Origin: CAYVTZ01 sp964454685
GTDB lineage: Bacteria > Bacillota > Clostridia > Christensenellales > Christensenellaceae
Reading direction: 5' to 3'
Length of the DNA stretch: 29,882 nt
Assembly (NCBI GenBank): GCA_964454685.1
Contig: CAYVTZ010000036.1
Span: 1 to 29,882, forward strand
Both the position numbers and the translations under genes were made by a program. How positions within the stretch are numbered: position 1 is the first letter of the stretch; each line of letters begins with the position of its first letter. The notes below the pieces were generated by a model. It had not been told where the DNA came from, did not search any database, and saw only the letters and a list, made by a program, of their open reading frames with translations. Below, piece after piece: positions 15,010-21,362 of this stretch.

Positions 15010-15436
15010 GCTTAAGCGGGAGGAAAACCCCGGCAGTGCCGTGAGGGAAGAAAGCTTTACTTTCAAGCAGGGAAGCAATGAAAAAAGCAACTGTATGTTT
15101 TTGTGGTATTGGGCAGGCTTAGCAGACAAAGTGCTTTGTACAGCATTAGCAAAGAAGAAAGATTGAGCACTCTACGAGGCGTAGCTTTTGGGGAGCAAAA
15201 GTTATTGAAGGGCTCCCGTGAAGTTTGCCTCATGGAAAAGAGGAAGAGACGCGCTGGGAGCGGCATTCCGGCTACTGCATGGAGTAAGCGGGAAGGGCGT
15301 ACTCCGACGAAAGTGCCGGAGCTCCCAAACGACCAAAATGACTGACCGCCCTTTGGAAGCCACTATGAAATGCAATGGCGACCGGTTTGGTTTCGAGGAT
15401 AGCAGGTTGGCCTAGCAAATTGGCAGGTGACGAAAC
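15010..15436. repeat. Dispersed structured intergenic repeat, copy A (diverged)
   Basis: It aligns along its length with copies B-D (26570-26916, 27737-28083, 28099-28304), with many substitutions and an extra internal segment. Shared landmarks are GTGCTTTGTACAGC, AGCAAAGAAG, ACTCTACGAGG, CTCCCAAACG and TGACCGCCCTT. Its hairpin GTAGCTTTTG (15181-15190) / CAAAAGTTAT (15196-15205) keeps ten pairs although four positions differ from copy B. A minus-strand open frame also persists (SPKATPRRVLNLSSLLMLYK here against RPKVTPRRVLYIPSLLSLYK in B), so a small protein cannot be fully excluded. Confidence 0.7.
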
Positions 15437-15485
15437 TTCCAATTTAGAGCGCCATCAGGTGCAGCTCGCAACAGACCCTTAAGAG

Positions 15486-15499
15486 GGCTTGCGCAAGCC
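15486..15499. repeat. Short perfect palindrome
   Basis: GGCTTGCGCAAGCC, just after a CCCTT-AAGAGGG near-palindrome, about 90 nt upstream of the 15589 gene. It may be part of that gene's leader; function unknown. Confidence 0.4.
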
Positions 15500-15588
15500 A
15501 ACCGCTAAGCCGGTGATGCTGACTGCTACGGAGCGCTCGCAGTGGTAATGAAGGGTGTGCGCGCTGGGCTGTCACACGAGGGGAAAAC

Positions 15589-16236
15589 ATGGAACAACAA
15601 AGGAATGTGAATGCTGAATTTCGTGAGATATTTGGGCGGTATGCAGAGCCGATTTATCGGGAAGTCCACGAACGTTCGGGAAGCCATGAAACGGCAAAGC
15701 GTGTTACCGCGCGTGTTTTTGAGGAAGCGTATGCTGCTTTGCTGGCGCGATGCAGTGATGTGCATTTCGAACAGTGGATTTACAATCGTGCCGAACATCA
15801 TTTAATGGATGAGACGGTAGGTGGACTTTGTGATGATTTAGAGCGGCAGAGTGACCGCGCCCTTGCCTTGGCAGGTGGGCAGACGCGCATAGGCGCGCGC
15901 ACGAATCGGAATATGCCACCAGAAGAGGCGGCGCATGGACAGCAACCGGTTTGCGAAGCGGATCGACAGGACATGGAGTCGACTGCTGTGGACAAAGGGC
16001 AGATGGAAGCAGCGACTGCCGTTACAGCGGAAGCATTACCGCGATCGGCAGGCAGAAAAGTGGTTAAGGCGAAGCGGCGTGGACGCTGGGTGGTTGCGTT
16101 GCTAGGAGTGTTGGTTGCCGGGTGGGCTGTTTTGGGCATTTTGTGGAGCATGAAACTGGTAAATATTGCAGACATGGGATTTTCGTGGTGGGAGCAGAAT
16201 GTAGTGCCCTTGGTTGCTCTGCTTAAAGCGCAATAA
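15589..16236 (+). CDS. Membrane protein with sigma-region-2-like N-terminus
   Basis: A 215-residue protein. Residues about 8-75 (EFREIFGRYAEPIYREVHER, then TAKRVTARVFEEAYAALL, then FEQWIYNRAEHHLMD) closely follow the region-2 pattern of ECF sigma factors ('FxxLYxxYxxxVYxxAxxxxxxxxxAExxxQExFxxAYxxL', then 'FxxWLYxIAxxxxxD'). Instead of region 4 it continues with a low-complexity hydrophilic linker (about 80-160), a basic patch (KVVKAKRRGRW) and one membrane helix (about 166-188), ending outside. A membrane-tethered, degenerate sigma-like domain is unusual; it could bind RNA polymerase or a regulator, or the match could be only structural. RBS AGGGG lies upstream of the ATG; a terminator follows. 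No relatives recognised. Confidence 0.75.
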   Translation: MEQQRNVNAEFREIFGRYAEPIYREVHERSGSHETAKRVTARVFEEAYAALLARCSDVHFEQWIYNRAEHHLMDETVGGLCDDLERQSDRALALAGGQTRIGARTNRNMPPEEAAHGQQPVCEADRQDMESTAVDKGQMEAATAVTAEALPRSAGRKVVKAKRRGRWVVALLGVLVAGWAVLGILWSMKLVNIADMGFSWWEQNVVPLVALLKAQ

Positions 16237-16259
16237 GTAAGGTGGCAAGCGAAGGAAAA

Positions 16260-16286
16260 GGCTGCTCGGGCAGAGCAGCCTTTTTT
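16260..16286 (+). terminator. Strong Rho-independent terminator
   Basis: GGCTGCTC (16260-16267) / GAGCAGCC (16273-16280), 5-nt loop, then six T. Confidence 0.9.
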
Positions 16287-16353
16287 GTGTCCGCAAAATT
16301 TGCTTTGCGCGACCGGAATCTTGAGAAAGGACGCTGCGGGGAGATCGCTGAAA

Positions 16354-16899
16354 TCAAAAAATGTCCAGCAACACTCGGAAAATATCACGATAATAGACCA
16401 GATAGCTGACTGTTGCTGCCACGCAAAGTGCGATGCAAAGTACTGTAATCACTTTTTGCGCTCTGGTCATGCCGACAACCTCATCTTCAAGGATATAATA
16501 TCGACTGACCAGCCAGATAAAGAACAATGCGATGCTGATGCCGACGATGCTGGCGGTATATCGTGTTAGAATACACAGTAATAAATTGCCCGCGTAATAC
16601 ACCGTGATGATAATGGTGCCGATGATATTGGGCATTTTTATTGGAGTGCGTAGAATGTTGTTGAGTATGACATATGCAAGCCCTCCGCAAATGGCATAAC
16701 AGCCGTATTGGAAGAAATCCGACATGCCATCTCCCAGCTCTGCGCGGTAGATGATCGCCAAAAGCGCAACAATCAGAGGCCCTAAGCCGGCAATCAGCAG
16801 GAACAGCAGTGTGCCTATGAAGCAACGAAGCGCTGAAGGATTGGGGACTTCACCCTGTGCAGACCAGTGACTGGGAATCGAGGTGGCATTGGCATTCAT
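16354..16899 (-). CDS. Uncharacterised polytopic membrane protein
   Basis: A 181-residue integral membrane protein with about five hydrophobic helices (roughly residues 25-50, 64-82, 90-110, 113-130 and 146-168) and a short cytoplasmic head. I do not recognise the family; no catalytic motif is visible. AAGGAG lies 9 nt upstream of the ATG at 16899. It is the last gene of a minus-strand run, beginning 17 nt after the PPC-domain gene, so it is probably cotranscribed with that gene and the YgjP-like metalloprotease gene. Confidence 0.7.
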   Translation of the reverse strand: MNANATSIPSHWSAQGEVPNPSALRCFIGTLLFLLIAGLGPLIVALLAIIYRAELGDGMSDFFQYGCYAICGGLAYVILNNILRTPIKMPNIIGTIIITVYYAGNLLLCILTRYTASIVGISIALFFIWLVSRYYILEDEVVGMTRAQKVITVLCIALCVAATVSYLVYYRDIFRVLLDIF

Positions 16900-16916
16900 G
16901 ACGGGACACTCCTTTT

Positions 16917-17333
16917 TTACTCTAGAATCAGGAAACCTTCGCTGTTACGCGCGCGCGACACGCGGTGTGCGCCCATTTGCGATAAAACGATTTCGGCGGT
17001 GTGTGAGACGTAGCATTCGCATAAATGTCCGCCCGAAACGCGAAATTCGCTGTCGGAGATCGTAATGTGCAGATGTGCAAAGGGTTTTCCTTCTTTAGCA
17101 GTGATGTTGCCGCACAGCGTGAGGATCTCGTATGCACCACGCAGCTCTTTTTCCTCCGGGCACTTGCGTTTGCGATTAAAACTGGCAAGCTTAACGCAAT
17201 CCGCTGCACCGATGCCGGAAACCTGAGCATAAAGAATTTGCTCGTGCGTACAATAGTCAAGCATCTGCGCAATCATGGATTCGCCGGGATCAAACCGCAG
17301 CAAAATACTGCTGGAAGAGGGATATGCTTTCAT
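16917..17333 (-). CDS. PPC/DUF296-domain protein
   Basis: A 138-residue protein that fills a single PPC (DUF296) domain, the fold found alone in bacteria and joined to AT-hooks in plants. Diagnostic pieces: LLRFDPGESMIAQMLDYC, then VSGIGAADCVKLASFN, then HLHITISDSEFRVSGGHL, with conserved histidines (HLHI, GGHL) that bind a metal in solved bacterial structures. I chose the ATG at 17333 (MKAYPSSSS): it overlaps the upstream stop as ATGA and has AAGGAG 4 nt upstream; the open frame before it belongs to the neighbouring gene. Bacterial function is unknown. Confidence 0.8.
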   Translation of the reverse strand: MKAYPSSSSILLRFDPGESMIAQMLDYCTHEQILYAQVSGIGAADCVKLASFNRKRKCPEEKELRGAYEILTLCGNITAKEGKPFAHLHITISDSEFRVSGGHLCECYVSHTAEIVLSQMGAHRVSRARNSEGFLILE

Positions 17334-18019
17334 AAAACTCCTTGATTGAGACGTTGTTTGCGCAGCTTCCAATCTGGCATATATTGTGCAATAAAGCCGT
17401 AAAAGGTAACATCATGATTGCGATGCAGCAGATGAGCCAATTCATGCAGCACAACATATTCCACGCAATAGGCGGGTGCGTGCATCAGCGCAATGCTGTA
17501 TGTGATCTTGCCACGCACAAAATTGCAACTGCCCCAGAGTGTTTTCATTTTTCGTACTGCGACCTGAGGCATTGCCACTCCAAGTGGACGGAAAATCGCC
17601 TCGTATAGTCGCTGTGATTCCCGCGTACAGTAAGAGAGCGCATATTGGCGCATCCACCGATCCAGCATGACATGCGGTTGGTCTCCAAACAATACAAGCT
17701 GCCCATCGGAAAGGCTGGCGGAAAGCTTAGAAGCCGGGAGCGAGACGATTTCAATACGTTCGCCCAACAGTGTGATGTGCGTGGGCAACAGATTGTCCGG
17801 CGTGGGCAGCGATGAGACAATACGCTTGAGACGCCGGCTAATCCAGTCGCGGTGCTGGTGTAAGAAAGCGGCAAGATAAGCGTCGGGCACGTGCCGAGGA
17901 GCAGAAAGATGCACACAACCATCCCGTGCAATGCGCAGATTGATGTTCTTGACGCGCTTGCGTGTGATTTGCACATGAACAGATTTGCTGCCGGTTAATT
18001 CTAAAGCGTATGAAGTCAT
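17330..18019 (-). CDS. YgjP-like zinc metalloprotease (DUF45 family)
   Basis: A 229-residue cytoplasmic protein of the YgjP/DUF45 (WLM/SprT-like) group. The zinc site is H192-E193-x2-H196 (LHELAH) with H202 (HRNHDVTFY) as third ligand. KTLWGSC (159-165) and the terminal PDWKLRKQRLN also match the family, as does its length. It is thought to be a metal-dependent peptidase; substrates are unknown. Its stop overlaps the next gene's ATG by 4 bp. The ATG at 18019 has only a weak AGG upstream and lies 9 nt after a -10 element, so one transcript may be nearly leaderless. Confidence 0.85.
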   Translation of the reverse strand: MTSYALELTGSKSVHVQITRKRVKNINLRIARDGCVHLSAPRHVPDAYLAAFLHQHRDWISRRLKRIVSSLPTPDNLLPTHITLLGERIEIVSLPASKLSASLSDGQLVLFGDQPHVMLDRWMRQYALSYCTRESQRLYEAIFRPLGVAMPQVAVRKMKTLWGSCNFVRGKITYSIALMHAPAYCVEYVVLHELAHLLHRNHDVTFYGFIAQYMPDWKLRKQRLNQGVL

Positions 18020-18028
18020 GATAAACCT

Positions 18029-18056
18029 ACTATATGATTATTATTTTCAAAGTCAA
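18029..18056 (-). promoter_or_regulatory. Proximal promoter of the YgjP-like operon
   Basis: Minus strand TTGACT (18051-18056), 16 nt, TATAGT (18029-18034). Predicted initiation falls only about 3 nt before the ATG at 18019. Confidence 0.55.
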
Positions 18057-18112
18057 CACTCCGCTGAAGCGGTGCGACATCATGCAACTGTTTGGTGGGG
18101 AACTTTCAATTT

Positions 18113-18121
18113 ATTATAGCA
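18113..18121 (-). promoter_or_regulatory. Extended -10 promoter element, distal
   Basis: Minus strand TGCTATAAT, a perfect extended -10, with no clear -35. It would give a leader of about 90 nt for the YgjP-like operon. Confidence 0.45.
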
Positions 18122-18164
18122 TATACCACATTAAATGGGAATGGGAAAAATGAAAGGTGGTATT

Positions 18165-18205
18165 GGGAAAAATACAAAAGGCAGTGCGCACGCAGCGGCA
18201 CTGCC
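18165..18205 (-). terminator. Terminator of the small helical protein gene
   Basis: GGCAGTGC / GCACTGCC (18180-18187 and 18198-18205). On the minus strand the stem is followed by CTTTTGTATTTTT. Confidence 0.75.
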
Positions 18206-18224
18206 TCGGAAGAATGGCTTGCTT

Positions 18225-18455
18225 TTAACCCTTATGCAGCAGGTGTTTGATTCCGTCCAACACACCGGCAAATTTGCCGCCTTCAAGCTTACCGGCTACC
18301 CCCTTGACCAGTTCGCTGAGATCCTCATGCGAAAGATCAATGCCGCCAAGCATACCTTTGATGGTTTCAAGCGGATTCGATTTAAACTTTTCCAGCAAAC
18401 TGTGATCGGCCGAAATCTTGGTAACGAGTTCTCCAACTTTTTCTTTAATATCCAT
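18225..18455 (-). CDS. Small helical protein of unknown function
   Basis: A 76-residue, all-helical, soluble protein: MDIKEKVGELVTKISADHSL, then LEKFKSNPLETIKGMLGGID, then SHEDLSELVKGVAGKLEGGK and a terminal helix. The 'LLxKFxxNPxxTIxxMLGxDL' pattern resembles small proteins common in gut Clostridia and loosely the Nif11/NHLP-type leader region of ribosomally made peptides. There is no GG cleavage site followed by a core peptide and no modification enzyme nearby, so a precursor role is not supported. AAGGAG lies 7 nt before the ATG. It has its own terminator. Confidence 0.7.
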   Translation of the reverse strand: MDIKEKVGELVTKISADHSLLEKFKSNPLETIKGMLGGIDLSHEDLSELVKGVAGKLEGGKFAGVLDGIKHLLHKG

Positions 18456-18522
18456 TTTATGTCTCCTTCTTTTTGTTGATTGAAAAAGGCTTGCTATGAA
18501 AGGCGGAAGTTTGACCCTCGCC

Positions 18523-18900
18523 TTAGTCCAGCTGGTCTACAAATTTGGCATCCAGTGCGTTACGCTGCACGCTTTCTATGCCCTTGAGACAAGCAGATTT
18601 CGTAGTATAGCCTTCGCTTGCTGCGATATGCTCACCATTTCGGGCATTGAGGCGGAACCGAAATTCTCCGGCTTTGTCCTTATAGACTTCAAACTTTGGA
18701 TTTTTCTGGGTTTCGAATCCTTCGGATGTTTGATCCTCTAGATGTGCGACGGGCGCGTTATGCTGTACGCTTTCAGCGCCCTTTTTTGCTGCGGCGTAAG
18801 AAGAGTACACTTCACCGCCGACTGCGATGGTTTCACCGTTTTGAGCGACAAGATGAAACACAAAACCGGTTGGTGATTTTGCGATCACAAATTTTCCCAT
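18523..18900 (-). CDS. yegP: YegP-like protein with two DUF1508 repeats
   Basis: A 125-residue protein with two DUF1508 repeats: GKFVIAKSPTGFVFHLVAQN, then GETIAVGGEVYSSYAAAKKG, and later KFEVYKDKAGEFRFRLNARN, then GEHIAASEGYTTKSACLKGI, each ending IESVQ/AESVQ-N-A. The length and two-repeat layout match the YegP family, whose function is unknown. I chose the ATG at 18900 because GGGAGG stands 9 nt upstream; the open frame further upstream lacks a ribosome site. It has its own promoter, with a palindrome between promoter and gene. The weak AAGGCG/CGCCTT inverted repeat at 18499-18524 may end it. Confidence 0.9.
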   Translation of the reverse strand: MGKFVIAKSPTGFVFHLVAQNGETIAVGGEVYSSYAAAKKGAESVQHNAPVAHLEDQTSEGFETQKNPKFEVYKDKAGEFRFRLNARNGEHIAASEGYTTKSACLKGIESVQRNALDAKFVDQLD

Positions 18901-18926
18901 ATACAATACCTCCCAAGCATGAATGT

Positions 18927-18980
18927 TGACCGGAACGGTCATGATAATTTCATTGTATGCCTGCAGTGAAGAAAGCACAA
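18927..18980 (-). promoter_or_regulatory. Promoter and palindrome ahead of the yegP-like gene
   Basis: Minus strand TTGTGC (18975-18980), 17 nt, TACAAT (18952-18957). The perfect palindrome TGACCGGAACGGTCA (18927-18941) lies just downstream of the expected start point, where a repressor would block transcription. Confidence 0.6.
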
Positions 18981-19135
18981 GGCTTTTTTTATGGCGAAAA
19001 GTGCAGAAAAGCCTATGGTTGAGCGTGTTTTGGCGTGAGACGGTGAATATGACGATGTGAAAAAAATTAAAAAAAAAATAAAGCGATGAGATAAGATTTC
19101 AGTGTAGTAACGAAAAGCATGGGAAAGAAGGAAGA

Positions 19136-19537
19136 TTAGAGCTTGCCAATACTTTGATAGTAGCGAATTGTTTGAACCAAAAAAGCCTCGTCGATTTCAA
19201 AGTGCTGGGCGAGATCGCTTAACTCTGTCATACCATTGGAGATTTGCTCCTGAAGTGCATCAATCGGTAGATATTTTGCCATCACGGCGCGGTCTGCAAG
19301 CAATTCAAATTTTCGTTGCGTGATAGCGGGTGCTTGTAACAGATTATGAGGGCAGCCTTGCGCATGCTCTAATTCATGTGCGAGAACGCGATTTCGCTTA
19401 CCGCTTTCCCGTATATTACGGCTCAAATAAACGTGGTTACCTACACAAAGCCCATCTACCCAAGCATCGACGAAATCAAAGTTTTCAACCTGAATATCGC
19501 AATCGTAAGCAGCTTGATCGAGTGTATCTCTCAGCAT
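19136..19537 (-). CDS. immA: ImmA/IrrE-type metallopeptidase
   Basis: A 133-residue ImmA/IrrE (DUF955) metallopeptidase. The zinc motif H54-E55-x2-H58 lies in LAHELEHAQG; a later E/D pair (KFELLADRAV, about 77-86) supplies the third ligand. I chose the ATG at 19537: AGGAGG lies 8 nt upstream, while an earlier in-frame GTG overlaps the ribosome site. In integrative elements and phages this peptidase cleaves the adjacent XRE repressor after DNA damage and triggers induction. The next gene upstream is such a repressor, so the pair forms an ImmA/ImmR-like switch. A separate -10 (TATACT, minus strand, at 19592-19597) may add transcription. Confidence 0.85.
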   Translation of the reverse strand: MLRDTLDQAAYDCDIQVENFDFVDAWVDGLCVGNHVYLSRNIRESGKRNRVLAHELEHAQGCPHNLLQAPAITQRKFELLADRAVMAKYLPIDALQEQISNGMTELSDLAQHFEIDEAFLVQTIRYYQSIGKL

Positions 19538-19628
19538 GATCCCCACCTCCTAGCTGATCGTTTGAGCGCCAAAGTGATTGGCACTGAAGTCAGTATAGCA
19601 TACGAAGGTGCAAGAATCAGTCAACCGG

Positions 19629-19940
19629 TCAATTTTTTTGCTCTTGAACAAACAAATCAATCAGGTTCTGAATTTGTTCTTTTTGAGCATCAGAAAGGGC
19701 ATCGTAGCCTCGCGGCGAGGACAGGGCGGCGGGCACTTCATCGCGGCCCAGCAGATAATCTGCGGTGACGCCAAAATAGGAAGCAAGCTTATCTAATGTG
19801 GTGCCGCTGGGCAGTGTACCGCGATCCCGCCATTGTGCATAGGCATTTTTGCCCAGGCCGAGTTCCAAAGACATTTTATGCGCCGAAACACCTTTTTCCC
19901 TGAGTAATGATTGCAATCGCTCGATAAAGGTCATTATCAT
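19629..19940 (-). CDS. XRE-family (phage-type) repressor
   Basis: A 103-residue DNA-binding protein (101 from the alternative ATG at 19934). A Cro/CI helix-turn-helix fills residues about 5-67: SAHKMSLELGLGKNAYAQWR, then LPSGTTLDKLASYFGVTADY, ending LLGR, as in many temperate-phage repressors. The tail is short (SDAQKEQIQNLIDLFVQEQK) and may allow dimerisation. GAGG precedes either ATG, with spacing 4 or 10, so the exact start is uncertain. It is divergent from the phage-like genes at 20236 onward and next to the ImmA-type peptidase; the palindrome at 20027-20040 is its likely operator. Confidence 0.85.
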   Translation of the reverse strand: MIMTFIERLQSLLREKGVSAHKMSLELGLGKNAYAQWRDRGTLPSGTTLDKLASYFGVTADYLLGRDEVPAALSSPRGYDALSDAQKEQIQNLIDLFVQEQKN

Positions 19941-19984
19941 AAATCCTCGCTTCTATAAATTCCCCAAAAAAGTGAAAAAACCAA

Positions 19985-20013
19985 TTGACACATTCCGCGT
20001 ATCGAGATATAAT
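19985..20013 (+). promoter_or_regulatory. Consensus early promoter of the phage-like region
   Basis: TTGACA (19985-19990), 17 nt, TATAAT (20008-20013): a perfect sigma-A promoter pointing away from the repressor gene. Such strength is usual for phage early promoters held off by a repressor. Confidence 0.85.
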
Positions 20014-20026
20014 GAAGGTACAAAAT

Positions 20027-20040
20027 CCCTAAAATTAGGG
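20027..20040. promoter_or_regulatory. Palindromic operator, likely site for the XRE repressor
   Basis: CCCTAAAATTAGGG is a perfect inverted repeat (6-bp arms, AA spacer) beginning 13 nt after the -10, covering the start of the transcript. A half-site with the same flank, TTAGGGAAAA, recurs at 20173-20182. Confidence 0.65.
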
Positions 20041-20235
20041 AAAATGAAATGTGTACAATATTGTTTTGTGAGAGCGGCCCTCAAAAAATACAGGCTCGTT
20101 CATCTGCGTAAGTACAATATAGCACGTTTTACAAAGAAAATCAACGAAAATTGTTGTCTTGATATCTTTATTTTAGGGAAAAGAAATGTGCGTGTTTTGG
20201 GGGAAATAGGATTGTATGTGAAAGGATGGGATTGT

Positions 20236-20448
20236 ATGGAAAAGGTTTGTTCGGGTTGTCCGTTTGAGCGGAAGGCGCAGGAGCGGGAAGAACTTGCGTG
20301 GCGGCTGATTTGTGCTACAAACAGTATGCAAACGATTCGCCACTTGATACAGGCGGGGGAATATCCGCAAGGTAGAGCAGTGGTATTGAGAAAAATTCGT
20401 CGATTACAAGCGCGATTGCAGCTGCTGGAGCGGGAGGTATTGTGGTGA
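20236..20448 (+). CDS. Small Cys-containing phage-region protein, unknown
   Basis: A 70-residue protein. The start CSGCPFERKAQ has a C-x2-C pair; the rest is helical and basic (LRKIRRLQARLQLLEREVLW), suggesting a coiled coil or nucleic-acid contact. I chose the ATG at 20236 (MEKVCSGC) because AAAGGA lies 9 nt upstream. The frame is open back to 20044, where an ATG has only a weak AGGG, so a longer form (134 residues) is possible. It overlaps the next gene by one base (TGATG). Family not recognised. Confidence 0.65.
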   Translation: MEKVCSGCPFERKAQEREELAWRLICATNSMQTIRHLIQAGEYPQGRAVVLRKIRRLQARLQLLEREVLW

Positions 20449-20693
20449 TGCAGACGGATACGATGTATATTTGTGTAGACTGCAAGCGCATTTTCTATGA
20501 ACCGGCGGTAATTCGGCACGGATATGAAGAATATTGGGGTGCGGTGGTAGCACTGCCAGATGGAAGCGGCTGCCCGTATTGCCGCAGCGAGGAAGTGGAG
20601 ATTGCGTGCCAATGCGCGGAGTGCGACGGATATTTCCTAAGGGAAGATTTGACTGAGCTGGAGGGGGCGCTACTATGCCAGGATTGCTACTAG
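20448..20693 (+). CDS. Small zinc-ribbon protein
   Basis: An 81-residue protein with four Cys pairs: CVDC near the start, CPYC in the middle, then CQCAEC and CQDC at the end, with a rubredoxin-like YICVDCKRIFYEP opening. Probably two zinc ribbons that bind DNA, RNA or protein. The start at 20448 overlaps the previous stop (TGATG), implying coupled translation; in-frame GTG codons at 20442 and 20445 are alternatives closer to the GGAGG site. Function unknown; context is a phage early region. Confidence 0.7.
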   Translation: MQTDTMYICVDCKRIFYEPAVIRHGYEEYWGAVVALPDGSGCPYCRSEEVEIACQCAECDGYFLREDLTELEGALLCQDCY

Positions 20694-20828
20694 AGCAAAT
20701 TGATTTATGGTAGCGGAGGAAGGTACGAGCAAACGTGCTTTAGGCAAGCTTGCGTAATGCAGTATGGGAATGCGTTTACGCTATGGTCAGTCAAGCTGCT
20801 CTAAGGTGCAAGCGCCGAGAGGAGAAAT

Positions 20829-21302
20829 ATGAACGAGGGAATTTTGGAACGATATGGAGACTATCATCAACAGATTTTACAGCAAAAACAACGGATTCGA
20901 GACATTGTTGTAGAAAAATATGACTTTGCACAGACCTTGCTGCGTGCGCCGCGAATGAGCGACATGCCGCGCATGAAACTGGATGCGTCTGACCCGGTGT
21001 GCTCTGTGGTGGTTAAGATGATGGAAACGTTTGACGGGCGCATACTAGTTGCGCAACTGCACTTGCAGCAACTTTATCAAGAATTTGACAGCATGGAGCG
21101 CAGGATTCGTGCGGCTGGTCTTTCCGAGATGGAATGGAGATTTGTGCGATTGCGGTACTGTGAGTGTATGCAGATGCGCGAGGTGGGGCGCAGATTGGGA
21201 TACAGCGAACGGCAATGCAGACGATTTGCGGCGCGTGTGGAGCGTGTTTTGACAGGGAACGAGAGATGCGGGCAGGACGCAAATGAGGGTTCTGTGGAAT
21301 AA
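20829..21302 (+). CDS. Phage sigma-like late regulator (DUF1492 / ArpU-like)
   Basis: A 157-residue protein. The N-terminal half is helical (QQILQQKQRIRDIVVEKYDF). The C-terminal part is a sigma-region-4-like helix-turn-helix: LSEMEWRFVRLRYCECMQMR, then EVGRRLGYSERQCRRFAARV. This layout matches the DUF1492/ArpU/RinA-like regulators that switch on late genes of Firmicutes phages and lie just upstream of the terminase genes, as here. GAGAGGAG precedes the ATG. The gene ends at a shared bidirectional terminator, beyond which a large minus-strand gene separates it from the terminase genes. Confidence 0.8.
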   Translation: MNEGILERYGDYHQQILQQKQRIRDIVVEKYDFAQTLLRAPRMSDMPRMKLDASDPVCSVVVKMMETFDGRILVAQLHLQQLYQEFDSMERRIRAAGLSEMEWRFVRLRYCECMQMREVGRRLGYSERQCRRFAARVERVLTGNERCGQDANEGSVE

Positions 21303-21319
21303 AAGCGGCAAACAAAATA

Positions 21320-21340
21320 CCCCTCGGTGCGACCGAGGGG
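21320..21340. terminator. Bidirectional terminator
   Basis: CCCCTCGG (21320-21327) / CCGAGGGG (21333-21340). On the minus strand it is followed by TATTTTGTTT, so it mainly serves the large secreted-protein gene; it also stops plus-strand transcripts. Confidence 0.75.
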
Positions 21341-21362
21341 CTGAGTGAAATCTGGCGTGTGA

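Noticed and set aside
18225..18455. Ribosomal peptide natural-product precursor
   Set aside because: Leader-like pattern only; no core peptide, cleavage site or modification enzyme nearby.
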